Source of the DNA: Casimicrobiaceae bacterium
Lineage (GTDB): Bacteria; Pseudomonadota; Gammaproteobacteria; Burkholderiales; Casimicrobiaceae
Assembly (NCBI GenBank): GCA_955652025.1
Contig: CATPAO010000074.1
Location: forward strand, 1 to 15,176
Direction of reading: 5' to 3'
DNA length: 15,176 bases
Of the stretch, positions 1 to 7,301 are shown piece by piece (within the stretch, counting starts at the first letter, position 1; every line of letters begins with the position of its first letter). The translations under genes and the position numbers were made by a program. The notes under the pieces were generated by a model that was given only the letters and a program-made list of their open reading frames with translations, was not told where the DNA came from and searched no databases.

Positions 1-572
1 AGCTCGACCAGGACGGCACGATCGAGGGGACGGCGCGCAATGCGGGCTACCTCGATTTGCGCCTGCAGCCCGAGCGGCGCAATCGCGTGAAGGTGCTCTT
101 GTTCCTCGACGCGGGCGGCTCGATGGACCCGCACGTGCAAGTCTGCGAGGAGCTGTTTTCGGCGGCAAAATCGGAATTCCGCCATCTCGAGTCTTTCTAT
201 TTCCACAACTGCGTCTACGATCACGTGTGGCGCGACAATCTGCGCCGGCGCAACGAGCGATTGGGCACGCTCGAGCTGATCCGCACTTACGGTCCGGACT
301 GGCGGGTCATTTTCGTCGGCGACGCGGCGATGAGCCCGTACGAGCTCACGCAGACTGGCGGCAGCGTCGAGTACATGAACGACGAGCCGGGGCTCAACTG
401 GCTCACGCGAATATTCGAGCATTTCCGCAAGGCGATCTGGTGGAATCCCGAGCCGGCGCGCGGCTGGGAATACACGCGCTCGACGCAGCTCATCCTGCAG
501 GCGCTCGGGCCGCGGATGTTTCCGCTGACGCTGGACGGCGTCGCGCGCGGCATCGACTCGCTTCGACATTGA
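1..572 (+). CDS. VWA domain protein, VWA_CoxE family (3' part, 5' end outside window)
   Basis: The first complete codon is at position 3, and 189 residues are visible before the TGA at 570-572. No start codon is claimed, because the frame is open to the window edge. The visible part holds a VWA core. The hydrophobic strand VLLFLDAGGSMD carries the metal-site loop as DAGGS rather than the usual DxSxS, a variant I recall from this family. It is followed by FYFHNCVYDHVW and by RVIFVGDAAMSPYEL, which supplies a later Asp. VWA_CoxE proteins are usually encoded next to a MoxR-type AAA ATPase and are thought to act with it in metal-centre insertion or complex remodelling; any such partner would lie upstream of the window. 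The stop overlaps the start of the kinase downstream. The family assignment is fairly secure but the cellular role is not. Confidence 0.8.
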   Translation, partial: LDQDGTIEGTARNAGYLDLRLQPERRNRVKVLLFLDAGGSMDPHVQVCEELFSAAKSEFRHLESFYFHNCVYDHVWRDNLRRRNERLGTLELIRTYGPDWRVIFVGDAAMSPYELTQTGGSVEYMNDEPGLNWLTRIFEHFRKAIWWNPEPARGWEYTRSTQLILQALGPRMFPLTLDGVARGIDSLRH

Positions 573-1456
573 CGCAAACCTCCTGGCAACTCGCTGTCGG
601 GCGCGCGCTCGGCGTGACCGGCGCGCCCGATTGGCGCTGCGTCGCGGTGAGCGACTGGGGCTCGAGCTGGTCGCTACGCACTCACGCAATGCGCTATTTC
701 GTCAAAGCGGCGACGGGAGACCATGCGGACATGGCGCCCGCGGAAGCCGACGGCCTGCGCGCGCTCGCCGGTGCGAGCGCCATTCGCGTCCCCGACGTGA
801 TCGCCGAGGGATCTTGCGAAGGAACGGCGTTCCTCGCGCTGTCATGGCTCGACATCGAGCCGCGACGCGGCGGCGCCGCGTTGGGCCGCGCGCTTGCCGC
901 ATTGCATCGGGCGAAGCCGCCGATCGGCGTCGGCGGGGACCGCTTCGGCTGGCGGCGCGGCAATTGGATCGGTGGCACGCCGCAAATCAATGGCTGGAGC
1001 GACGATTGGTGCGCGTTCTTTCGCGACTGCCGTCTGGCGCCACAGTTCGCGCTGGCCGCCAAACGCGGACACCCGATAGGGCGCGATGGCGAACGATTAC
1101 GCGCCGCGCTGCCGTCGCTGCTGCGCGGCCACGATCCGGCGCCGTCGCTCCTGCACGGCGATCTGTGGTCGGGCAACGCGGGAACGCTTGCGGGCAGCGA
1201 ACCCGTCATCTTCGATCCTGCCGTCTACGTCGGCGATCGCGAGGCCGACCTTGCGATGACCGAGCTGTTCGGCGGATTCGATGCGGAGTTCTATCGCGCG
1301 TACAACGACGCCTGGAAGGTCGACGTCGGTTATCCGCTGCGCCGCCGGCTCCACAACCTCTACCACCTGCTCAATCACCTGAACCTTTTCGGCGCGGCCT
1401 ATTTGGAGCGCGTCACGAAATCGGTTTCGGCGCTGCTCGCGGAAACGCGTCGATAG
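569..1456 (+). CDS. Fructosamine kinase family protein (ketosamine-3-kinase)
   Basis: The product is 295 residues, the usual length for the fructosamine/ketosamine kinase family. These enzymes phosphorylate sugar adducts on protein amines at O3, so that the adduct becomes unstable and falls off (deglycation). Visible kinase-like features are YFVKAA with the ATP-binding Lys at about residue 46, a Glu near 59 in the following helix, the catalytic loop HGDLWSGN with Asp198, and FDPAVYVGDREADLAM with the metal-binding Asp216. The motif FGWRRGNWIGGTPQ at about 126-139 is typical of the family. I chose the TTG at 569-571, which overlaps the upstream TGA (ATTGA). The frame is open further upstream, but that extension is arginine- and alanine-rich, lies inside the VWA gene and resembles no domain. 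No clear ribosome binding site is seen, which fits translational coupling. The gene ends 12 nt from the convergent cyclase gene, with no terminator between them. Confidence 0.88.
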   Translation: MTQTSWQLAVGRALGVTGAPDWRCVAVSDWGSSWSLRTHAMRYFVKAATGDHADMAPAEADGLRALAGASAIRVPDVIAEGSCEGTAFLALSWLDIEPRRGGAALGRALAALHRAKPPIGVGGDRFGWRRGNWIGGTPQINGWSDDWCAFFRDCRLAPQFALAAKRGHPIGRDGERLRAALPSLLRGHDPAPSLLHGDLWSGNAGTLAGSEPVIFDPAVYVGDREADLAMTELFGGFDAEFYRAYNDAWKVDVGYPLRRRLHNLYHLLNHLNLFGAAYLERVTKSVSALLAETRR

Positions 1457-1468
1457 GCGACCCCAACG

Positions 1469-4453
1469 TCAGGCAGTGCGACGCTCGAGCGCCAGTGCGG
1501 CCGCGGCGGCATCGTCGCGCGTCATTGCGCGCCCGGATTCGTACTCGCGCTCGAACGCCGCACCGTGCGCGACGCGCACCGATGCGCGCCAGCGATCGAC
1601 GTCGGCGCGCTCGGAAGGGAACACAGGCGCATTGCGCGCTTCGCGCATCGCCGCCGCAGCGCCGAGAAGGCGCGGCGCGACGGACGCCCCCGGATGCGTA
1701 CCGGCGATGGCCTCGAGCAAACCCGGCAGGAAGGTATCTTGCGACGCTTGCACGACCTCGCGCAGACCCTCGAAATACCCGCGCGTCGCCGCCGCGCGAT
1801 CGCCGCCCGCCTCGTAGCTGCGTCCCGCGAGCCACAATGCGCCCGCCCGGTTGTGATGAAACCCGAGCTGCGCCTGCACCGCCGCCGATTCCTCCGCATG
1901 GCGAAGCGCAAGCCGATGATCGCCCATCGCGTGCAGCACCTCGGATTGAACGAGCGTCGAGCGCGCGCCGCAATTGGGATCGTGCAGCGCGCGGAAGATC
2001 GTCGCGCTTTCCTCGCTCGCACGTAACGCCGCCGCGAGATCCCCGGCATTGAGGTCGAGCTTGGCGAGCGCGCGCAGCGCGGTGCCCGCGTCATGTACGT
2101 TGCCGAGCCGGCGGTGCTCGGCCAACGCTTCGTTGAGCAGCGTTCGCGCTTCGTCGAAGGCGAAGCGGTCGACCGCGCACTGTCCCGCCCACGTCCGCGC
2201 CAGCGCCTGCATCACCACGCAGCCGCCGCGATCGAAATGCGACGCGCTTTCCAGAAACAGTCGTTGTCCCTCCGCCGGGCGGCCTCGCAGCATCTCGGCG
2301 AGAGCGAAGTGCCACATGGCGAAGCCGATGCCCCACGCGTGGTCGATCGACCGTGAAAGGGCGAGGCCCTTCTCGGCCATCGACGCGATGAAAGCGGGCC
2401 CCTCCGCATCGAGCGCGCACGCGCGCCATAGCGTCGCCTCGGCTTCGCGGCGCCTGTCCAAGAGGCGGCGCGCAAGCGCCGCCGTGGCATCCAGCAAGTC
2501 GGCGCTGTATTGCCGCTTGTCCAGGCGATACGAGAGGGCACCCGTTCCGAGCAGCGCCTTGAGGCGAGCCGGATCCTCGGCCTGATGAATCGACACCGCA
2601 CGTTCGAGTCGCTCGAATCCTTCGATGAAGTGTCCGCGCATGTCCCAGAACTCGTGCAGCGAGCCGGCGAGACGGGCGTAGCCCTGTGGGTCCGCGTCAG
2701 CCGCCCAATCGAGCGCGGCGCGCAGGTTGTCGTGCTCGGCCTCCAACCGGTCGAGCCATTCCAGCACCGTCGGGCGGCGGAGCTCCGGCTCCGCGCGTTC
2801 GGCGAGGTCGAGGAAATACGCGAAATGACACCGCCGGGCGGCATCTGCGCGATCCGCCTCGACCAATTTCTCGGCCGCATACTGGCGAATCGTTTCGAGC
2901 ATCCGGTAACGCGTTTCGGCGTTGCGGTCGTGGTCCGCGACGAGCAGCGATTTGTCGACCAGGCGCCCAATCGCGTCGAGCACCGTGGATTCGCCTAGCG
3001 CCGAGGTTGCGCAAACATGGAGGGCGGCGTCCAGCGTGAATCCACCGGCGAATGTCGCGACGTTCATCAGCACGGCGCGCTCGTCACCGGACAAGAGGTC
3101 ATAGCTCCAGTCCACGAGGGCGCGCAACGTTCGCTGCCTCGGTAGCGCAGTGCGCCGTCCCCCGGTCAGCAACCGGAAGCGGTCGTCGAGGCGCGTTGCC
3201 AATTCGCCGACCGAAAGCGCAGTCATTCGCGCGGCCGCCAACTCGAGCGCCAGCGGGATGCCGTCGAGTCGCCGGCAGATTTGCGCGACGGCGTCCGCGT
3301 TACGTTCCGAGAGCGCAAAATCGGCAACGACCGTCTTCGCGCGTTCCGCGAACAATTGAACGACCTCGCTCTCCATGGCCGTTCGCAAAGTCGCCGCCGC
3401 ATCGGCGGCGGGCAACGTCAGCGACGGTACGCGATAGACGAACTCGCCCTCGACGCCGAGCGCCTCGCGGCTCGTGGCGAGAATGTGGAGCTCGGGCAGC
3501 GCGCGTAGCAGCGCCTCCGCGATTCGCGCCGCTTCGTCGACGATGTGTTCGCAGTTGTCGAGCAACAAGAGACTGCGCTTTCCGGCGAGCGTCCCTTCGA
3601 CTTGCGCCAGCGCCGGGACATCGCCTTCCGCGCGCGTGCCGAGCGCCGCGGCGATCGACTGCGCCATTTGCGCCGGATCGGCAAGCGAGGCGAGCTCGAC
3701 CAACCACACGCCGTCGGGGAACGTGTCCTGCAGCGCCGGGGCGGCTTCGAGCATCAGGCGCGTCTTCCCGGTCCCTCCCGATCCGGTCAACGTGACCATC
3801 CGCGATCCGCGCGCATGCGCCCTCGTCTCGGCGAGGGCGCGGTCGCGGCCGACGAAGCTCGACAGCGCCGGCGGCAGATTCGTGCGAAGCGCTTCGCGCG
3901 TGTGGATCGGCGGAAACGCGGCGCGTAATCCGGGCGCGACGAGCTGGTAGAGACGTTCCGGTCGCGCGAACCCGCGGAGCGTGTGGTCGCCCAAGTCGCG
4001 CCACGATGCGCCCGCAGGCGATTTCGCTTCGAGGAGCGCGATCGTCGAGGCCGTGACGAGGATCTGCCCGCCGTGCGCGGCCGCCATCACCCGTGCGGCG
4101 CGCGCCAGCGTGGGACCGCGGAAGACCTCATCGGTGGCGCTTTCCGCGGTACCCGAATGCAGACCCATGCGCACGCGGATCGTCGCGCCGTCCCAGCGTT
4201 CGTTCGCGAGCGCGCGCTGCGCGTCGATCGTGGCCAGCACGGCCGAATCGGCGTCGGCGAACGCGACGCAGAACGCATCGCCGACGACGCGAAACGCCTC
4301 GCCGCCTCGCGCATCTATCGCGCGACGCAGAAGCGCATTGTGCCGCTCCGTGGCGGCCCGCATCGCGGCGGGATTTTTGTCCCACAGCGGCGTGCTGCCT
4401 TCGATGTCGGTGAACAGGAAGGTGAGCGTCCGCTGGCAAGCGGGGGCGGACAT
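1469..4453 (-). CDS. Class III cyclase domain / NB-ARC-like ATPase / TPR regulator
   Basis: The product is 994 residues with no signal peptide, so it is probably a cytoplasmic signalling or regulatory protein. Residues 8-170 form a class III nucleotide cyclase domain with TFLFTDIEGST (metal Asp16), VVGDAFCVAF (metal Asp59) and ARAARVMAAAHGGQ (Arg121 kept). Residues 195-500 form a STAND/NB-ARC-like ATPase with Walker A GSGGTGKT at 224-231, Walker B LLLLDN at 295-300 and the sensor-like ATSRE at 326-330. The rest, about 560-994, is helical and alanine-rich and looks like TPR repeats. No LuxR-type HTH is visible at the C-terminus, unlike many relatives. Three canonical cyclase positions differ: Arg55 for Lys, Val110 for Asp and Ala117 for Asn, so cyclic nucleotide synthesis is doubtful. 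The ATG at 4451-4453 has only a weak upstream GGAC and lies 18 nt after the binding-protein gene, suggesting co-transcription. Confidence 0.87.
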   Translation of the reverse strand: MSAPACQRTLTFLFTDIEGSTPLWDKNPAAMRAATERHNALLRRAIDARGGEAFRVVGDAFCVAFADADSAVLATIDAQRALANERWDGATIRVRMGLHSGTAESATDEVFRGPTLARAARVMAAAHGGQILVTASTIALLEAKSPAGASWRDLGDHTLRGFARPERLYQLVAPGLRAAFPPIHTREALRTNLPPALSSFVGRDRALAETRAHARGSRMVTLTGSGGTGKTRLMLEAAPALQDTFPDGVWLVELASLADPAQMAQSIAAALGTRAEGDVPALAQVEGTLAGKRSLLLLDNCEHIVDEAARIAEALLRALPELHILATSREALGVEGEFVYRVPSLTLPAADAAATLRTAMESEVVQLFAERAKTVVADFALSERNADAVAQICRRLDGIPLALELAAARMTALSVGELATRLDDRFRLLTGGRRTALPRQRTLRALVDWSYDLLSGDERAVLMNVATFAGGFTLDAALHVCATSALGESTVLDAIGRLVDKSLLVADHDRNAETRYRMLETIRQYAAEKLVEADRADAARRCHFAYFLDLAERAEPELRRPTVLEWLDRLEAEHDNLRAALDWAADADPQGYARLAGSLHEFWDMRGHFIEGFERLERAVSIHQAEDPARLKALLGTGALSYRLDKRQYSADLLDATAALARRLLDRRREAEATLWRACALDAEGPAFIASMAEKGLALSRSIDHAWGIGFAMWHFALAEMLRGRPAEGQRLFLESASHFDRGGCVVMQALARTWAGQCAVDRFAFDEARTLLNEALAEHRRLGNVHDAGTALRALAKLDLNAGDLAAALRASEESATIFRALHDPNCGARSTLVQSEVLHAMGDHRLALRHAEESAAVQAQLGFHHNRAGALWLAGRSYEAGGDRAAATRGYFEGLREVVQASQDTFLPGLLEAIAGTHPGASVAPRLLGAAAAMREARNAPVFPSERADVDRWRASVRVAHGAAFEREYESGRAMTRDDAAAAALALERRTA

Positions 4454-4471
4454 GGGTCGAGGTCCCGAGAA

Positions 4472-5449
4472 TCAGTCGCCGGACTTGATGTGGTTGTCCT
4501 TGACGGTCTTGGACCAGCGCAGGATTTCGTTGCGCACGAAAGCGTCGAGTTGGTCGGGCGGCGCGCCGAGCACGTCCATTCCCTGCGCCGAAAGCTTTTC
4601 CGCGACGGCTGGCGACTTGACCGCTTTCGCCAACTCGTCGTAGACGCTTTTGGCGAGCACCGGAGGCATGTTCGCGGGACCGAATACGCCCCACCACGTA
4701 TAGGCTTCGAAGCCCGGCGCACCTTGATTGGCGATCGGCTCGGCGCCGGGAAGCTTGGGATCGGCCTTGGCAGAGGTCACGGCGATGGCGCGCAATTGAC
4801 CGGCGACGACGTATGGGCTCACCAGGAATACCGAGCCGATGGCGAGCGGAACCTGGTTCCCGATCGCGTCGTTCATGAGCGGGCCGCCGCCGCGGTACGG
4901 GATGTGGTTGAACTCGACACCCAGTTGATTGCCGAGCTGCGTCATCGCCAGGTGACCGAGGCTTCCCGCGCCGATCGTGCCGAAGGCGACGCTGCCCGGC
5001 TTCGTTCTTGCCGCGGCGACGACATCGCGGAACGATTTGTACGGTTGACTCGGATGCGTCACCAACGCCATGCCTCCTTTTCCGATCAGCATGACGGGCG
5101 TGAGGTCGCGCGTCGTGTCGAAGGGCAGGTTCGGAATCAGCGACGGGTTCACGGCATGGGTGTCGAACACCACGCCCAGCGTGTAGCCGTCGGGTTCCGC
5201 TTTCGCGAGGAGGGCGGTGCCGATGGAGCCGGAGGCGCCGCCGCGATTCTCGACGATGACTGGCTGGCCCGTCTGTTGCGTCAATTGTTGCGCGAGGAGG
5301 CGCGCGACCTGATCGACGGAGCCGCCCGGCGGAAAAACGGCGATCAGCTTGACCGGCCTCGCCGGCCAGTTCTGCGCGGTCGCCGAAGGTGCAACCGGTG
5401 CGACAAGAAGGAACAAACCCGCGGCGAGCGCGATACGGACATTTTTCAT
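4472..5449 (-). CDS. Bug/TctC-family tripartite tricarboxylate transporter substrate-binding protein
   Basis: The product is 325 residues, normal for the Bug (TctC) family of periplasmic binding proteins. A signal peptide spans about residues 1-25 (MKNVRIALAAGLFLLVAP, cleavage near SATAQ). It is followed by the family opening WPARPVKLIAVFPPGGSVDQVARLLAQ, then VIVENRGGASGSIG, ADGYTL-like PDGYTLG, and HIPYRGGGPLMND. I chose the ATG at 5447-5449 because GGGAG lies about 6 nt upstream and the signal peptide starts there; a longer reading from 5488 adds 13 residues ahead of it. No TctA or TctB membrane genes are nearby, so it is one of the many orphan Bug proteins of betaproteobacteria. The ligand, often a carboxylate, cannot be inferred. 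The cyclase/ATPase gene follows after 18 nt. The strong terminator upstream separates this gene from the protease, so its promoter should lie within 5450-5544, but I could not identify it convincingly. Confidence 0.92.
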   Translation of the reverse strand: MKNVRIALAAGLFLLVAPVAPSATAQNWPARPVKLIAVFPPGGSVDQVARLLAQQLTQQTGQPVIVENRGGASGSIGTALLAKAEPDGYTLGVVFDTHAVNPSLIPNLPFDTTRDLTPVMLIGKGGMALVTHPSQPYKSFRDVVAAARTKPGSVAFGTIGAGSLGHLAMTQLGNQLGVEFNHIPYRGGGPLMNDAIGNQVPLAIGSVFLVSPYVVAGQLRAIAVTSAKADPKLPGAEPIANQGAPGFEAYTWWGVFGPANMPPVLAKSVYDELAKAVKSPAVAEKLSAQGMDVLGAPPDQLDAFVRNEILRWSKTVKDNHIKSGD

Positions 5450-5544
5450 GCGCACTCCCAAAACGGCGTCGGCCGCATTGTTGCCCACTTTGAACGGCGC
5501 GTGAATCGAAATCGAGAATCTGGTTCGAGCCTACTCCGGGCTAC

Positions 5545-5578
5545 AAAACAAAACGGCCGCGGGTATCTCCCGCGGCCG
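5545..5578 (-). terminator. Rho-independent terminator of the HtrA/DegP gene
   Basis: A perfect 10-bp inverted repeat (5554-5563 with 5569-5578, arm CGGCCGCGGG) encloses a 5-nt loop. Read on the minus strand it is followed at once by TTTTGTTTTG (5553-5544). It lies 67 nt beyond the protease stop codon. On the plus strand no T tract follows, so it acts in one direction. It should insulate the protease transcript from the Bug/cyclase genes. Confidence 0.9.
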
Positions 5579-5644
5579 CGTTGCCTACACGCTGCTGTCG
5601 GCGTCGATCAGGGTTTGGAGTCCCGAGCCCCGCCCGCGCGTAGC

Positions 5645-7099
5645 CTACGACAATCGAATCGGCACGTAGATCTGCCGCCCGTCACGCTCGATCAAAAGCG
5701 CGATGCTCTTGCCCGCCTTGTCGACGTGCTTCTTGAGCTCGTCGAGCGTCGTCACTTTCGTCGTACCGACACCGACGACCAGGTCGCCGGGCTGAATGCC
5801 GGCCCGCGCCGCGGGTCCGGTCGCATTTTCGACGACCAGGCCGTCGTGGCCGACTTCCTTCTTTTCGTCCGGCGTCAGCGGACGCAATGCGAGACCGAGC
5901 CGGCCCTTGTCCTGCTTTCCGTCGTCCGCCTTCGCGACCTTATCGTCGTCGAACGTGCCGACGGTCGCGTTGACCGTCGCGGGCCTGCCATCGCGCCAAA
6001 CCTCGATCGCGATCTTGGCGCCGGGCGCCGCGTTGCCGATCCGGCTCGTGACGTCGGTGCTGTCGTTCATCGCGACACCGTCGATCTTGCGGATCACGTC
6101 GCCGGTCTTGATGCCCGCCTTTTCCGCCGGGCTCCCCTTCTCGACGGTGCCGACGAGCGCGCCGCCCGAATCCGGCAAGCCGAAGCTTTGCGCGAGCGAT
6201 TGGTCGAGCGGCTGGATGCCGACACCGAGCCGGCCATGGCTCACTTTGCCGTGCGTCTTCAGTTGATCGGCGACCTTGGCCGCGACGTCCGCCGGTATCG
6301 CGAACGACAATCCCATGAATCCACCCGAGCGACTGTAGATCTGCGAATTGACGCCGACGACTTGTCCGGCCGTGTTGAGCAGCGGGCCGCCGGAGTTGCC
6401 GGGATTCACCGCGACGTCGGTCTGGATGAACGGTGTCATCTGGCCGCCCGGCAGCGCACGATGCACGCCGCTCACGATGCCGGCCGACACGCTGTTCTCG
6501 AAGCCGAATGGCGAGCCGATCGCGATCACCCATTCACCTTGCCTGACGCCGGGCGGCGCCGAGAGGTCGAGCGCCGGAAGATTCTTCGCGTCGATCTTGA
6601 TCAGCGCGACGTCGGTGCGCTTGTCGGAGCCGACGACTTTCGCGGTGAACTCGCGGCGGTCGGTCAGCTTGACCGTCACTTCGGTCGCGCCGTCGATGAC
6701 GTGCGCATTGGTGACGATGTAGCCGTCGGGGCTCACGATGAAGCCGGAACCCAGGCCCTGCGACGGCACCGAGCGCGGTTGCATGTTCGGCGCGCCGAAG
6801 CGTTTGAAAAATTCGCCGAGCGGGCTGTCCGGGTCGACGTCGTCCGGGTCGAAGCCCGCGACCTTGGTCTTGCCGATGACACTGATGTTGACGACGGCGC
6901 CGCCGGCCTTCTCGACCAACGCGGTGAAATCGGGCAAGCGCGCCGCGGCGGTACTGGAAACGGCGGGAGGGGCCGCGGGTGCCGTCACCGCCGCGCGTGC
7001 GTCGGCAAACGGCGTGCCGTCGAATCGCATGTAACCGGTGGCGAGCGCGGCGCCGATGCCGGCCGCAGCCAGTGCGTAGGAAATCCTGGAAAGTTGCAT
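5645..7099 (-). CDS. Do-family serine endopeptidase (DegP/HtrA/MucD type)
   Basis: The product is 484 residues. It is an envelope protease and chaperone that degrades or holds misfolded periplasmic proteins. An N-terminal hydrophobic segment (about residues 5-23) serves as signal or anchor. The trypsin-like domain shows the full catalytic triad: His133 in TNAHV, Asp163 in RTDVAL and Ser236 in GNSGGP. Two PDZ domains follow, at about 275-370 (GRLGVGIQPL ... GIKTGDVI) and 395-484 (GRLGLALRPL ... GIQPGDLV), the DegP/MucD arrangement. I chose the ATG at 7097-7099, which has AGGAG 7 nt upstream. An alternative start at 7144 would sit about where transcription begins, given the -10 element at 7150-7155. 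The gene has its own promoter with a PmrA/QseB-type box and its own terminator, so it is probably monocistronic and under control of the two-component system encoded at 12342-14552. Confidence 0.95.
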   Translation of the reverse strand: MQLSRISYALAAAGIGAALATGYMRFDGTPFADARAAVTAPAAPPAVSSTAAARLPDFTALVEKAGGAVVNISVIGKTKVAGFDPDDVDPDSPLGEFFKRFGAPNMQPRSVPSQGLGSGFIVSPDGYIVTNAHVIDGATEVTVKLTDRREFTAKVVGSDKRTDVALIKIDAKNLPALDLSAPPGVRQGEWVIAIGSPFGFENSVSAGIVSGVHRALPGGQMTPFIQTDVAVNPGNSGGPLLNTAGQVVGVNSQIYSRSGGFMGLSFAIPADVAAKVADQLKTHGKVSHGRLGVGIQPLDQSLAQSFGLPDSGGALVGTVEKGSPAEKAGIKTGDVIRKIDGVAMNDSTDVTSRIGNAAPGAKIAIEVWRDGRPATVNATVGTFDDDKVAKADDGKQDKGRLGLALRPLTPDEKKEVGHDGLVVENATGPAARAGIQPGDLVVGVGTTKVTTLDELKKHVDKAGKSIALLIERDGRQIYVPIRLS

Positions 7100-7149
7100 C
7101 GTGCCACTCCTGATAGGGATGACGCCCGGATGCCGGGCAGGCACGTTGG

Positions 7150-7182
7150 AATATAAGGTTCGCGGCTTAACCGACGCTTAAG
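7150..7182 (-). promoter_or_regulatory. HtrA/DegP promoter with PmrA/QseB-type response-regulator box
   Basis: On the plus strand 7166-7171 reads CTTAAC and 7177-7182 reads CTTAAG, separated by 5 bp (11-bp periodicity), which matches the PmrA/QseB-type box. Read on the minus strand, the box is followed by exactly 10 bp and then the -10 hexamer TATATT (7155-7150). The box covers the -35 region, where no good sigma70 -35 hexamer exists, so the promoter should depend on an activator. Transcription would start near 7143, giving a leader of about 44 nt. The same layout occurs at 14587-14619. Confidence 0.72.
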
Positions 7183-7194
7183 AGTCGGTGCAAG

Positions 7195-7223
7195 TTGCTA
7201 CGGCCGACGTTCGCGGCGAGAAT
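7195..7223 (+). promoter_or_regulatory. Weak candidate promoter of the ABC transporter-deoC operon
   Basis: TTGCTA (7195-7200) and GAGAAT (7218-7223) are separated by 17 bp, and each matches the sigma70 consensus at 4 of 6 positions. It lies about 80 nt before the first operon gene and 12 bp beyond the response-regulator box of the divergent protease promoter, so the regulator could also affect it. This is only a weak match in GC-rich DNA. No other promoter for the operon stands out in 7183-7301. Confidence 0.22.
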
Positions 7224-7301
7224 GCCGTGGGTTCCGGCGCGCTTGCGAGGGGCCAGACAAAGCCAAGACCGATATTGGCCGCCACGATCGGAGGAAATGC
7301 C

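Noticed and set aside
631..2052. A 473-codon plus-strand frame spanning the kinase end and the cyclase gene 3' end
   Set aside because: The sequence is very arginine-rich, crosses two well-supported convergent genes and shows no domain.
5554..5578. Bidirectional terminator
   Set aside because: A T tract follows only on the minus strand, and no plus-strand gene ends nearby.
3983..7156. A 1057-codon open frame on the plus strand across the cyclase, Bug and protease genes
   Set aside because: It lies opposite three genes with clear domains and intact motifs. Its translation is arginine-, aspartate- and glycine-rich with no recognisable domain. It is a GC-driven shadow frame.
7150..7182. CpxR box (GTAAA-N5-GTAAA) or sigma-E promoter upstream of the protease gene
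   Set aside because: The hexamers are CTTAA type, not GTAAA, and no GAACTT-type sigma-E -35 is present. The PmrA/QseB pattern fits better and recurs before the regulator gene.
7183..7301. Riboswitch in the leader of the transport operon
   Set aside because: Only short, scattered complementary segments are present, and no known riboswitch core could be recognised.
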